NCBI GenBank assembly: GCA_013398295.1
Contig: VZSF01003003.1
Span: forward strand, 62,001 to 126,000
From: Chionis minor
Lineage: Eukaryota > Chordata > Aves > Charadriiformes > Chionididae
Length of the DNA stretch: 64,000 nt
Direction: 5' to 3'
Within the stretch, counting starts at the first letter, position 1; every line of letters starts with the position of its first letter. The position numbers were made by a program, and so were the translations under genes. Below, piece by piece: positions 10,575-22,800 of this stretch. The notes under the pieces are model-generated. The model did not search any database and was not told the DNA's origin. It worked only from the letters and a program-made list of their open reading frames with translations.

Positions 10575-12879
10575 GTGAATACTTTCTGGGAAATGGTGGG
10601 GTAGAGATTGTATAAACATTAAATTACGGTAATATTGCACTAAAACAGTTAAAATAGCATGGTTAGAGCAATACAGCATACAGACAAATGGTAAGTTATT
10701 AGAAGGGGGTCCGTCCAGAATTTTCATTATTCTTGCTGCTAGCAGATTGTTTCCAGTGGTGATTTTTTGACTACGTGGTGGGTGAAAGTGACCACAAAAG
10801 TTTAATGAGTTTCAAGTCTTAAGTTTTGAATGGCAGATAAATGTCTAGTAAATTGAATAACATAGAGGAAAATCCTGTGGCTCAAGACAGTGGGGGTTCT
10901 TAACAAAGGCTAGTTGCTGTTCTGCATAATTTCAGCAGTTGTCTGTAAGATGTATCGTAGGGACTGTGGGTCAAACCAGCACCAATAATGATCCTGCACT
11001 GTCTAATTGAAGTTGCTATATTTAGAAGTTAGCATTTGAAAAGGAAGAGAAAAGGGAAGTTATTCACTCAACTCCTCAACTGCATTCAGCAGAAGTGGTT
11101 ATACAATTGCTATGTCTTATGGCATACAGAACCAGTTCTTGTGAGAATCTCATTCTTTTATATATGCATAGATGATGTTTCTAGAGGTCTTTAGAAGGAA
11201 GTTCTGGCAGTGTTAGAATTATACTAATTCTTACAGAGAAACGGAAAATTTTGTTTTAAAAGATATTTGAAGTATGTATCACAGAAAAGTTATGCATCTG
11301 TGTTGAATACCAGTTTTGATTACACCTTTGTACTTTGTACCTGTTCTCTGCTTAAAGAATCTTCTTTATGCTGCCATGGCTTTTTGAAATTAGTTTGTAC
11401 TTAAAACGTTTGGTCTCTGCAGTAGAACTTTTTCCTTTTTGTGAGTGTGCAACTGCTGATGAATTTGCTTCAGGACAATCAGGGCCAATACCATGTAAAA
11501 CTATTTCTGGCCTCTACATTGTATAGCTAGTAGTAGTTGCTACAGACGTTTGTTGATTGCTAAGTAATTAGTGATTTGCTGAGTACCCTGTGAATGCAGG
11601 AGTGCCAGATGTAAGCACAACGTTAATGTAATAGCCAACTCCTTTTAGCCATGTGCACACATATGCAAAATGCTATACTCGGCCATAGTGTGTATGGAAG
11701 CAGAAAAAGTGGGCAAAGAGAACTGTTCAAGAAATTCTTTAACACGGAGTGTTAGGCATCTTCATCTTCAGAAGAGTGAGTTGTATGCTGGTTAAAGCCT
11801 GACACTGTGGTACCCTGCTTCCTCTTTTCAAATTTCCCTTTCAGAAAATTTGTGTTAAACACCAATTATTTGGTCACATACTAGGTTAAATTGGTTACTG
11901 AGATTCCCTTCTGATTTTCTTACTGAATTTTCGATGGGGGAAAAAAAAGGGGGAGGGAAAGGAGGAAGAAAACACCTAGATTAACAGACTTGGAATGAAA
12001 GCACTTTGTTGGACAGTATGGTCTTAATAGGCTGCAGTACAAACTCCTTTTGCTGGTTACACAGAGCAGTTCGTTATCAGTCTGCTTTATATTTAAGTCA
12101 TTTGATACTTTTTTTTAATCATAGAGGCGTTAGTCACTGGCAGCAGACTTCTATTTCACTTTATGTAAGTCACAAAATCATAGTAGCAGTAATTACATTC
12201 AGTTATGACTAGTTTGTCACTGATAGTAACAGCTCAAATCCATTCAGACCATTGATGTCTCAGGTGGAAACGAATGCCTTCCCTCAAACTAAATTGTTAT
12301 CTAGTGTTGCAGTATGCTCCTAAACTGTTAGATTTGCACTTTTTTCTGATTTGCACTGAAAGTGGGTGCTCTCAGCTCCTTTTAAAGCACTGGGGAGCTA
12401 TGTAATGTGAAAGGTTAAAGAATGGAAAGTGCTTAGAATATTTCTGAGCTTCTCTTTGAAGCTGATGGGGCAGGTATTTAGAAGGATAAAGAAATTGTCA
12501 CTGGATTCTTTTCAGTAGATGTATATTAACTTTAAAAAAGTTAAAGTTTAGGGAATGAGGCAATGAAAATAGCTATTTGGTTAATTTTCAGAAGCATCAG
12601 TTTCACAGAGAACTACAGCTCTGGGGAACAGAGCAGTATTTCCTTTTATAAAAATAAATACTGAGGTAATGTTGCGAATGATATACTAGAAAGTGGTACG
12701 CCTTCTCCTTTATGCCTTAAGCTTGTCTGTACAGTCTGTGCTCATTAAGCTTCTCTGCTTTGTTCTTATTCTTAAGTATTCTTTTTCATGTGCATTTCTA
12801 ATTCGTTGTTGTTGCTAGGGATGTATAGAGTATGATCCCTTTTATGCTAAAGGAATAATGAGCTTTCATGTTTCGTCAG
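10575..12879 (+). other. VPS50: VPS50 intron
   Basis: About 2.3 kb of AT-rich unique intron. A purine run (A8 then G/A-rich) occurs near 11940-11975. No repeat family or coding signal recognised. Confidence 0.9.
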
Positions 12880-13001
12880 GAATTTGAAGAATTTAACAGA
12901 AGGTTGAATGACGTGTCCAAGAGAGTCCGTATTCCACTGCCGGTCTCCAACATCCTTTGGGAGCACTGCATACGCTTGGCCAATAGAACTCTTGTGGAAG
13001 G
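12880..13001 (+). CDS. VPS50: VPS50 (syndetin) internal coding exon
   Basis: Exon of 122 bp with acceptor TTCGTCAG and a consensus donor GTAAGT. It reads [20 protein letters not shown] and then [16 protein letters not shown], with GG of a Gly codon at its 3' edge (phase 2). It continues directly from the D-A-L-L-K end of the previous exon. The predominantly helical, charged composition fits the C-terminal rod-like domain of this tethering-complex subunit. Confidence 0.95.
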
Positions 13002-15954
13002 GTAAGTAGTTCATCAAAGTCTTGCTTTTGGGTAAATATGTCTATAATGGGAACATTTGTTTTATGGAATTAAATTTCTAGTTTTGTAGTGCACTGGTAA
13101 GCTCTTGTGCTTTTGGGGACCCTAAAAAATATCAAGGCTTAACATAGTCCTTAGCAGTTGTTTCACAGAGTGTGGTTCAGCATTAAGTCTAAAGGGGATG
13201 GTCTTATGCCTAGATACTGCTGAAGAATGACACTGAGTGTTTTACTGAAGCATTCGAAATAACATAGTTGTTTTTCAAAGAAACTTCTATCTGAAAATTA
13301 TAATTTCCCGATAGAGCAAAGAAGAAGGTTAAAGTGCAATTGTCAGCATCTCTATGGTGATGCCATTTGTCTTTGCCAGGAAGAAAGATGGAGTTGTCAA
13401 CCCTAGCAGTTATCTTAGAGTAGCCATGGAGCAGGATTTTTCCAAATTCATCAGGAACAGAGAGGTGTCTTAGTTGGCCTAGTAAATAGAGGGTCAAGCA
13501 CCTTGCTCATCAGCGTCCTAGTCTTTTCGGAGTCAATGTTACAGCCTGAGTATTACAGTCTTTTCATCCACTGCATTTATTTTTTGTGTCCTTGTCCCCT
13601 TGCTACATATGTCTGGGCTCTCATCACAACTACTTCTGCATCACAGAATATGTGCTGTGTTCCACTCCTTCTACATATGTTTCCATATTTCTTTCCTCGT
13701 TATCTTTACCCTATGCACTGCCTACCACCTAATTTACTTCTTTCCATCCCACTCTCCTGCTGTCTGTTCTAATTTAGGACCTCAGCAACATCCTTCTTTT
13801 CCAAGTGTTAGCTGTCTGTTGAGGATCATCAGCTTCCACTGCTTCCATCAAGCCATCTTTTTAAAAGTCATGCCTGTTTCTTTTCATGCTGTCATCCTTC
13901 TGCAGTCTCTTAAGAGATCAATTTAATCTTCAGGGAGACTAAATCCAGCCATGACCTCCCTCTGGCTTCTCATTTCCTTCACATGACATATGACCTATAC
14001 AACTATCCACTACTTTTTGAAGTTTTATTTTCCACTTATCATGCCTCAAATCAAAAAAAAGTGGAACAAAAGCATCTTTTCTTCTCCTCTCCTTTTTCCC
14101 CTTTCCTTTCAAGTCGACAACCAGCGTCAGTCATTATCAACCTCCTTTGTTTCAGCCCTTGTGCCTGTTTTGGGCTTGTTTCTTTTTCTTCGCAATCTTA
14201 CTCGTCTTTTGTGACTTCAGTGTTCGTGAACCACTTAGTTCTTAGCTGTGAAGATCATCGCTCGTATGTCTTGCTCCACTGCAGTTTTGGTTCACACTTG
14301 TGACTTACCATGGAACTTTCAACTTTACTTTCATCTAAGCATTTCACTGACTGGTCAGAGTAGACTGGGAATACCTTGCTGACAAGATTTGTCCTGTGCG
14401 CTTTCTTAGAGTGTAAAGAGCTCTCATTATCATCTCATCCCAAATATCTGCCTGTAATTGCTCATTCTTGACAAATTCTTTTCCTCTTACATATCGTGTA
14501 GTTTCTTTTGTCCCTGGTGAAAGAGAAGGAAGGTATTCTGAACAGCTGACTGTGAATACCTCCGTAACTTCTTCCATCTCTGAATTCCATGAAGGTATGG
14601 AATTAAAAGCCATGAAGGAGTTGTTTCTTCTCCAGTCAGCCAGTCAACCGAAATCTCTCTCATCAAGCTCTTTGCTGAGTGAAGAATCATCACCAGTACA
14701 GTCAGCCATATCCTTCTTTAAATTTTGCCCTCCCCTGTCGCCTAGTTCTGTGTTCTCTCCTGTTTCCCATCTGACTTCTTGACGTGGTTCAGTGTGTCCT
14801 GTTGAGAATCATCGTCCAATCTTCTATGGAGCTCCAGAGGGCTTGTGCCTTAGTCCTCTCTATTTTTGCCTCTGTTATTTCTGTGTTCTGCAAATTCTTT
14901 CTGTGTGCTGATTGTAAGGGTGCAATTTCTTCTTATTCTCAACCTGATCTTGCTGTGTATCCAGTTTCCAGGTGCATGTTTTTGCTGCCTCCTTTGCATC
15001 AGACCTAATGTATCATAACTAGATCAACCTCATGAAACAATGGAAGACTAACCTTGCTTTAAATTTGGTACAAGGGAAGAATGGAAACAGTGGGACAGGA
15101 TTGGTGCTTTTGGCAGCAGCCTGTGGGTGGGCTGCATTAAGTTTATTAAGATACTGTGCCCCAGACCAAAGCTTTTTTATTCCCTGTAGACAGCTGAAAT
15201 TGACATTCTTAAGGACATTGCAGTGTCATTTCCTTTGATCTTGACAAATGCAATTTCTTATCCATTTGAAAAACTGCAAAGATCATTTTTCTCATTTGTT
15301 GCCCATCACCCCACTGTAATCCTTCCTGGTATAATTCTGCCCTAAGCTCATCTACTATCTCTTCTTCTTTGAGCTCAAACCTGTCACCATATTTCTGTCA
15401 ATCTGGTCTCATTAAAACATTAACCTCTGTCAGAGATTAACCAGTGCTGCCACCCTTTATCCTCTGGTTGTTGTGGGTGTTTTTGAACAAACATTTTTGT
15501 GCCTTTCTCTGATGCTGCCACTATTGGTTCAGCACGCTCCTGGTGACCATTCCTAAAGCCGCCGCGTTACCTTTCAGACCTTAGTGGTCATGATCACTTT
15601 CCTAAAGCCACTGTCTAGTGTGCTGATCAGCATTGATTTCATTTCCTTTAACCCACTTCCAGTAAGTTGTTCAACAGGATTTTTAGTGACTTTGGGAGGG
15701 GAGGGTATGTTTTTTTTTTAAATATCACTGGGCACAATGGGGTTTTGTTCTGTGAGTGGGGCTAAAACATCTTGTACTAATGCAAATAAAACTCTGCATC
15801 AGACATCCTAAGAGGAGTTCTTGTCTGCTTTTAACTTAAAACCATAATTATGTTCCTCCTCAAGATTCGAAGGACTAAGTTAAACGACTTTGAGAAGTAA
15901 GATTCATTTTTACTTTCTTTTAAGTTTTACTTTCCACCGTGTTTCTCTCTTCAG
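13002..15954 (+). other. VPS50: VPS50 intron with long pyrimidine-rich segment
   Basis: A 2.95-kb intron, GTAAGT to TCTTCAG. From about 13500 to 15600 the + strand is strongly enriched in T and C. Several overlapping frames stay open there only because of this composition. No exon of VPS50 is missing, since flanking exons join in frame. No recognised repeat. Confidence 0.85.
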
Positions 15955-16144
15955 TTATGCCAATGTAAAGAAGTGCAGCAATGAAGGACGTGCCTTGATG
16001 CAACTGGACTTCCAACAATTCTTAATGAAACTAGAAAAGTTAACAGACATTAGGCCTATTCCAGATAAAGAATTTGTGGAGACCTACATTAAAGCATACT
16101 ACCTAACAGAAAATGACATGGAAGGCTGGATAAAAGAACATAGG
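15955..16144 (+). CDS. VPS50: VPS50 (syndetin) internal coding exon
   Basis: Exon of 190 bp with acceptor CTCTCTTCAG and donor GTAAGA. Its first T completes the Gly codon left by the upstream exon, and it reads [20 protein letters not shown], then [19 protein letters not shown], ending W-I-K-E-H-R in phase 0. The 122+190 bp give 104 whole codons. At 16124-16126 a GGC (Gly) codon lies in M-E-G-W where I recall Arg in mammals; this is a minor lineage difference, not a lesion. Confidence 0.96.
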
Positions 16145-17571
16145 GTAAGAGTTAAATTTGCATTCTTTTATTGTATATCAGGGAAATTCATCATGATGAT
16201 AGAATCATGCTAACAACTATAAATGATCAATGCTTCTATGTGTTAAAAATGAGTATATGGATACATATGTATATATTCATTTATTATAATAAAATCTGTG
16301 TGGGTAGCAGTATAAATATAAATGCATGGGTGCATGTATATGTTCGTGATATATGTTATCATATGAAGTTTGTGTATGTTTGTACTGATTGAACAGCTGA
16401 TGACTGGGAAGGATAAATAAACCAGTCACATCTACCTACTGTATCAAAAATTGTAGAGAACTAGGGTGAAGTGAAGTTGAAAACACTTGGGTGCTCTTCA
16501 GAATATGCCAGTGTACAACTTGATCGTCAAGCAGTACGGTTTGAAGTCACACCGCAAAATTTTATTTTGGCTTTAGGTGTAGGTTGCTTGAACTAAGTTG
16601 TAAAGCACAATGTTTACGAGTCATTGCTTTTTCTTCCTTCATTTAATAAGACTGAACCAGGATCAACATTGCTCTCTGAGATAAATCTTCATTTGTGTTT
16701 GGAAGCATTTAGCATGTTTTCATGGTGTAACCTAACAATTATAACAGGACTGCATAAGTAATAGTCACATGCTATTGGAGCTGCCCATTGTTGAAATTAA
16801 ATGCAGCACTTTGAAATCTGTATTTTGGGTTTACTTTAAATCCCAGTAGAAATGGATGAAAGCAATATGTCTTTAATATCATTTTCCTTGTTTTACCTGG
16901 AGCCACAAAGGAGATTGTGAGGTGTTGTTTGGTAACCTACATGGAAAAACTCTTGCTTAAACCTACTGGTGGAAGCTATATTTTGGATATTGCTAGGTAT
17001 AAAGGTAGCACTGGCAAATGTGGTGTTTTGACAGGTGTTAAGAATTCTTAACAGTTTTGCCATTTTTTTCCTCCTTTATCCCATACTGAAATTAACATTG
17101 TTTGGAGAGCCTATAGGCACAAGTATTTAGAAGCTTATTGGAAATGAGAAGTCAAAATAAAAAAGATCATCAACTTTTGTCATAGTTCGTTTAGAAAAAT
17201 ATTTTTATGTTTAAAGCTTATCCATTTGCATATATATTTCTCACCACACTTCCCAAAGAATGGAAAATACATTCAAAATTGATTTATATACATGCGTATT
17301 CATAGAATTGCTTTCTATGAACTCTGTCCAGCACTACTGAAGTCATAATCATTTTTCACTATGATCTGCCATGTAGCAAAATACAGTTTTTTCATCAGCC
17401 TCAACTATGAAAACTGTCCAGATCTGACTTAACTACCACTTTAAATCTCCCTTGCGTGCTGATTGTTTCTATCAGTTCAGAAGTCCACAGTGTGTATGTC
17501 TGTGTTTTCTAGTTTTCTATCATGGTCCAGTGTTTTATTCTGCCATAACATGATCTGCTTTTGTTTGCCAG
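16145..17571 (+). other. VPS50: Last VPS50 intron
   Basis: A 1.4-kb intron with donor GTAAGA and acceptor TTTGCCAG. It contains a loose ATAC/ATGT-rich stretch near 16255-16380 but nothing coding. Confidence 0.9.
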
Positions 17572-17691
17572 GAATACTCCACTAAGCAGTTGACCAATCT
17601 GGTGAATGTTTGTCTGGGCTCCCACATCAACAAAAAGGCAAGACAGAAGCTGCTAGCTGCTATTGACGACATAGACAGGCCTAAAAGATAA
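17572..17691 (+). CDS. VPS50: VPS50 (syndetin) terminal coding exon with stop codon
   Basis: The coding part of the last exon is 120 bp, beginning [18 protein letters not shown] and ending [13 protein letters not shown] followed by TAA at 17689-17691. This ending is the characteristic C-terminus of vertebrate syndetin. With the five upstream exons it makes about 278 residues of a protein of roughly 960. The N-terminal two thirds lie outside the window to the left. Confidence 0.97.
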   Translation, partial: EYSTKQLTNLVNVCLGSHINKKARQKLLAAIDDIDRPKR

Positions 17692-18212
17692 CTGGAGCAA
17701 GCTGCTTTCCTTGTGACTTGTACCTTTTCTTGTTCATGTGAAGCATGCAGACGAATCTCTCATGGACTGATGACAATATTCTCTTTAAAAACATCGTGCA
17801 TGACTTTTCTTAGTAGCATTGGAGGCACTCTGAAATGGCATAATGTTCTAAATTACGACTTTTCTAATCTGTAGAATTCTCTTCTGTTGTATTTCTTCTT
17901 TTATTGGTTGGGTTTTTTTGTTACTTGCCCTTAGTAAAGGGCCACTGTTTGTGTATCATTGGTGAGCTGTATATTTTGCAAAACTGTATACTGTAAGTAA
18001 AATGAGAATCAGAAAGAAACACATTAGCTTAATATATAGTTGCTGCTCTTTTTTTATTAAAAGAGCTACTTGAAAATACGATTTCTTTCCTCCCTACTTT
18101 CGCTCTCAGAAATTGTGCTTTATTATGGACCAACGTAAAATGAAAGGAAATGTATAATATTTGGTCAATGTATCTTGCATGTGGATTGAGTGCAGATCAA
18201 CTAAATACTCAT

Positions 18213-18218
18213 ATTAAA
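18213..18218 (+). promoter_or_regulatory. VPS50: Poly(A) signal ATTAAA, candidate
   Basis: A variant hexamer 522 bp after the VPS50 stop, followed by a T/G-rich downstream stretch with TGTCTGTTTATTT. Plausible proximal cleavage site. Confidence 0.5.
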
Positions 18219-18306
18219 GCCTCTCATCTTCTTATGTATTTAAAAATGTCTGTTTATTTCAGAATTTAGTCATATCAAAATGATTGACTTCAGATTAATA
18301 GAAGGT

Positions 18307-18312
18307 AATAAA
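18307..18312 (+). promoter_or_regulatory. VPS50: Poly(A) signal AATAAA, candidate
   Basis: A canonical hexamer about 615 bp after the stop codon, with TTTCTTTGTGAG-type downstream sequence. Confidence 0.5.
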
Positions 18313-18686
18313 TACTGTACACTAATTTCTTTGTGAGACTTCATTTTCCTGATTTAACAATGCAAAATGTCATTTACAATAGAAACTAGTACTGTTCCTT
18401 CCATATCACTTCCCTTTTGTTCCTCTGCCAGTCTTCCCTGTTCTGAAGCAATAATGCCAGGCAATAGGAATAATATTTTTTTTGGCTGAAGTTTTGGAAT
18501 GATACTAAGATAATCTTACTCTGCTGTAGACACCCTGAGAGATCCTGAGCAAAGCAAAATTGCTTGGCTGTGTATTTGTCCTAGAAATCAATTTGTCAGA
18601 GCGTCACTGACTCCACTGATGTTTTCAGGTTTGCTTTTGGTATTCTGTATGTAAAGTTTTAGATATTTTTTTTTTTTAAACTACAT

Positions 18687-18692
18687 AATAAA
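18687..18692 (+). promoter_or_regulatory. VPS50: Poly(A) signal AATAAA, candidate
   Basis: A canonical hexamer about 1 kb after the stop codon, preceded by a T run and an A-rich element and followed by T-rich sequence. Confidence 0.55.
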
Positions 18693-19596
18693 CTTCTTTC
18701 AGTGCTCTCAGGCCTTTTAAAAGGAAACATGCTAGCACTGAGGTAATAGGTAAAATAATTTACGTAAATGACAATCCACGACGTGGTAAATTCTCGGTTT
18801 CGGGTTCATACTTGCCATTGTACTTTTAATTCAAACATGGGAGAATCTGGACTTACTGAGTGACAGCAGTACCTAGTGGCAGAAAATTGCCCTGTGGAAT
18901 CATTATAATGGCTCTTTTCTGTAGCTTAATTTCCTTTTTGGAAGTGGACTGAGCATCATTGTGTGAGTTCAGTAAAAGCCTCTATACGGTTTTAGATGAA
19001 TGGTAGAATTTACATTTTAAATATTGACTGAGTAGTATTCAGCTCCCTTGTTTATCTGTATTTTGAAGGAAGTAAGTTCTAAATCAAAATATAATTCCAT
19101 TCTTTACTGACCATGCTGTCATTCCAAGTTCCATTTAAAACTTGCTTAGCAGTGTGTCAGAGTATATGTTGAAGATGAATCACTTTTACCTTCTGTGAAA
19201 AGGCGGTTCAAAAAAAGAAAAAGTGTAGTTCATTTTGAAGGTGTGGACTTTTGCGTGAGTGTATCTGCCCTGATGTCAGATCCTGAACAAGAGCTCTTGG
19301 ACAAAATAGAAACATGTCGGAGGCAATGAGTGTAAAATCTCTTTCAATTGTCTTCTCATGGATGAAATAAGAAATTCAAATATTTTTACAGGAGCTTTGG
19401 TGAGCTGAACACATGGTTAATTTCTCCTGAACTATTTAGCTTGCTGTAACTTGATTGCTTACCAAAAGGTAGGAATATAAGCACTGATTGGAATGTAGGG
19501 TCAAGGAAGGAGGTGAGCACTTTCATGAATCATAGTCGGGAGTAATTTTTTGTAGTGCATCTATAGTTTAACTTCTTATTTTTAAGTAAGTGCCCA

Positions 19597-19602
19597 AATA
19601 AA
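19597..19602 (+). promoter_or_regulatory. VPS50: Distal poly(A) signal AATAAA, candidate
   Basis: A canonical hexamer 1.9 kb after the stop, with AACAATGTG and later GTGTTTGATTTT downstream. It would give a long 3'UTR isoform ending just before a CR1 fragment. Confidence 0.4.
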
Positions 19603-19789
19603 ACAATGTGAAAGATGCAGTGTTAAACCTCTGCAACAAGTGTTTGATTTTCATTCATATATGCCTCAGAAATAATAATATTTTCCAGAGGAACCTCCCC
19701 TTGCTGCCCAGGATTGCTGCTGATGGAGAAGCTACGTAGCTTAATGGCCTACATACGCTCCCAGATACATGATTTAACTTTCAGTTTGC

Positions 19790-19857
19790 CGTGTGTGGAG
19801 TCAGGAGTTGGACTTTATGATCCTCGTGGGTCCCATCCAACTCAGGATATTCTTTAT
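19790..19857 (+). mobile_element. CR1 LINE 3'-end fragment
   Basis: The segment GGAGTTGGACTTTATGATCC, then GTGGGTCCCATCCAACTCAG and GATATTCTTTA, matches the CR1 3'UTR end, with only a degenerate remnant of the terminal octamer repeat. It is a short, old, 5'-truncated copy, just beyond the last VPS50 poly(A) signal. Confidence 0.75.
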
Positions 19858-22800
19858 TACTTGGTCCTGAGTGACCAATGAAGCCAAGTTTTGGCTGAAT
19901 GTGAATTATTAACTTACTAAGGGTCTATTTGCTAGTTACCATCCTCTGGTATGAGAATTCTTTGCAAGCCGTTGATTTTTGAGCATCTTTGTACATCTTT
20001 TTTCTCCTGTGGAATAAGAAGCCTCTTGTACTGCTTCTTCTGCAATAGAGGATATGGCTTAAATATCCTTTACGTTTTAGAGGAGTGTTTTGGAATGCTC
20101 TAATAAGTCTCCAAGGAGAATGACCAGCACTTCAGAGGTGAGCAATGCACCCGTCGGTCCTTCTTTAGCCTAATGAAGAATTTAAATCCCGTTTCCCAGA
20201 CGATGATAGTCTGGGTATAGTCTGATATTTGCCAAACCCCGCTGGACCATAGATAACCAGCTTCCAAGTCTCTGGTTAGGCAAAGCCTGTCCATGCCCTG
20301 ACCAGCATATGACTGGTTTTGCTCTGGTCAGCTTCTCAGTTGCATCTAACGGTGATGCTGTTCTCCAAAGAAGCAGCTCCTGGGACAACAGGAGGGGAAG
20401 CCAACTGATTGGTTGGTTGGTGTGACCCTGCTGTAAGATTCAAGTCCTTGCTTTGGTGTAGGTTGAGTTACTGAAAGCAGAATGGCATTGGCGGGGAAAG
20501 ACCGTCTTGGATCAGCAGTGCTTCAGCTGATGGGATGCTGCACAGAGCAGCCCCCGGGGGTATAAATTCAGGTGCCTGATCTCGGCAGGACTTGAACACT
20601 CCATGATTTCAGATGAGTAACCAGATTTCCAGGTGACCGACTGTTCTGGATTCGTTGTTCCCATGTAGGAGAGAGTCTTCCCACATGTAAAATAAGAGCT
20701 TGGCTTGCTTCTGGTCTGCAGCGTGAAAAACTAGGCCCTGCCTAGATCTGCTTAGCAAACCTGGCTGCGGGGTGTAGGTTATGGCTTGTGAACACCGCTG
20801 AAAGAACAACCTGCCTTCTTTTTCCCTACCCGCTCCGCGGAGAAAAAGGGACAAGTGGTCAACGGCCGTCTCAAAGCTGTCTGTGAAAGCTTTGCGTCCC
20901 CTTTGAATTTTCACAGAGGTGAATGATGAAGGTGCGTCTTACGATACTGAATGCAAATCTGTGGATGTGGGTTGTGTTCTTGACTTGTCCTCATGCCACA
21001 GAATGCACAAAATGATAAAGGTCCCCTCCTCCTACTATGACAGTGATATGTTTGAGGTCTTTCCACTTTGAGACTTCACTTCTGGTTAGGGTTTGTGACG
21101 TTTCTGTGTTGCAAGCTGCACTTGAATAAGGCAAACTTTGAGTAAAGCCCATGTTTAAAAAAGAAAAACAACCCCAAAAAACAACCAAAACCCAACCAAC
21201 CAAAAAAAACCCCACCCTCAAAAACACAAGAAAACCCTCCACTCTGATTAAATTGATAAATAGTGCTGTCTCTTGCCAAAATCCTCAAAAGGCCAAATGT
21301 CAGCAGGCACCTGCTGTATTATAAATGATGCAAACAGAGCTGGACAAAAATAGGTAGATTTATTGTGTGTGGGTGATGGTATCTATTTTATTTATAACCA
21401 CTGGTTGAAACAGCATAGCATAAAGACTAAACATTGCAGCAGACACCAGGCTTATGGTACAAGTATGGAAATAACGCAATTTGCAAACAGCAAAGCTTCT
21501 GTGCTTTTGCTGGCTATTTAAGGTTATTTGTGAGTGTGTTGTTTTTGTAGGGCCAGAACTGGCTTTCATCACAGCAGGGACTTGGTTTTTAAGGATCTCC
21601 TGCTTTTCCATGACGTCCTGAAGTGTGATGTTGAGCAGCATCTTTAAACTACATTAAAGACTTCATAAATCTGTGTGGGTTTTGTGGGGTTTTTTTTGTT
21701 TTTTTTTTTAAGTAGACATTAAATCCATAACGTGCCCTATGATAAAGTATGTGCCTGAGAAACTTAACGCAGAGATGAGTAACCTCTTTTTTTGTGTGGT
21801 GGATCCATTGCTCAGTTTTAATGCTGTGGAGTGTTCTGTCCAGTCCCAGAGAATTTACATCTATAAGCTAAACTAAGAACAGTTGGATGTGAACTACACT
21901 GAAATCTACTTGGCTGTTCTGTTAAAAAAAGTCCCCCTGGTGCCCCTCAGCTCTGCTGGATTGGTCTGAAATTTTTGACCTGGATACACAAGTGAAAGAA
22001 GGACAACTTTCAGAAGAGAGGTGTATCACTCTGTGCTACATTTGTAGATTATCCTGCATAGATTTCAATATTGTCAGATTTAAAACCGGCAAACGACTGA
22101 ATGTGTGTTGATCTTTGAAAAGCAAAATATATGAGCAAGCTGAAGATCTATGAGAAGGGGGGCAGTGAACAGCCTCTTTTCACCAAGCACAAAATTAACG
22201 GATGATCAGATGTGCAAAATGACTGCGGGTATTTCTGAAGATCTTTTTTACAAGTAAATCCAAGATTCATACTTGTATGTATTTCCTGCCCTATATCTGT
22301 AGTAACTTTTATTCATAAGTACCACTGTTCATAAACAACAGTCAACCCATACATTGTGTTTTGGCAAAGAATAAAATAGAAATGTCACCTCGGCCTTAAA
22401 ATAAAAAAGATCCTTCTATGGGAAAGAAATTACGCTGTGGCTGCGGTCTGAGAGCTGCAGGGATGTCATGTAAAATATGCACCATGAAACCGTTCCTTTT
22501 GAAATTCAGCCTTATATTATAGTGTATCTATATACATGCACACAGAGCTTTGCGTGCAATACAGTTCAGCGCTGGAGACCATGAAAAAAGAATGGCAAAG
22601 TTCAACCGGCAGCATGTTATCGGTGTCTCTGCCGTCATTTAATGTTACCGGCTGATGCTGAGGCCTGGGTAGGTGGCGCAGAGGTGTTTCCTTGTGTGAG
22701 TAACTGGTGTCCGTTGGGGACAGGGTCATAATCTAGGTCTGAATTCAGAGCTCTGAGTACATCGGCGTTGCCGCACTGACTTTGCCTGCCGCTGGCGTGT

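Larger units (their letters stand above)
17692..18692 (+). other. VPS50: VPS50 3' untranslated region (proximal extent)
   Basis: AT-rich sequence after the stop codon, without long frames. It holds several potential cleavage signals: ATTAAA at 18213, AATAAA at 18307 and AATAAA at 18687, each followed within about 40 bp by T- or GT-rich sequence. A further AATAAA at 19597 could define a longer isoform. Which sites are used cannot be read from sequence alone. Confidence 0.7.

Noticed and set aside
13503..14303. Series of + strand frames in the VPS50 intron
   Set aside because: They stay open because the DNA is T/C-rich (stop-poor on that strand); composition is Ser/Leu/Phe/Cys-rich without domains, and flanking VPS50 exons splice in frame across them.
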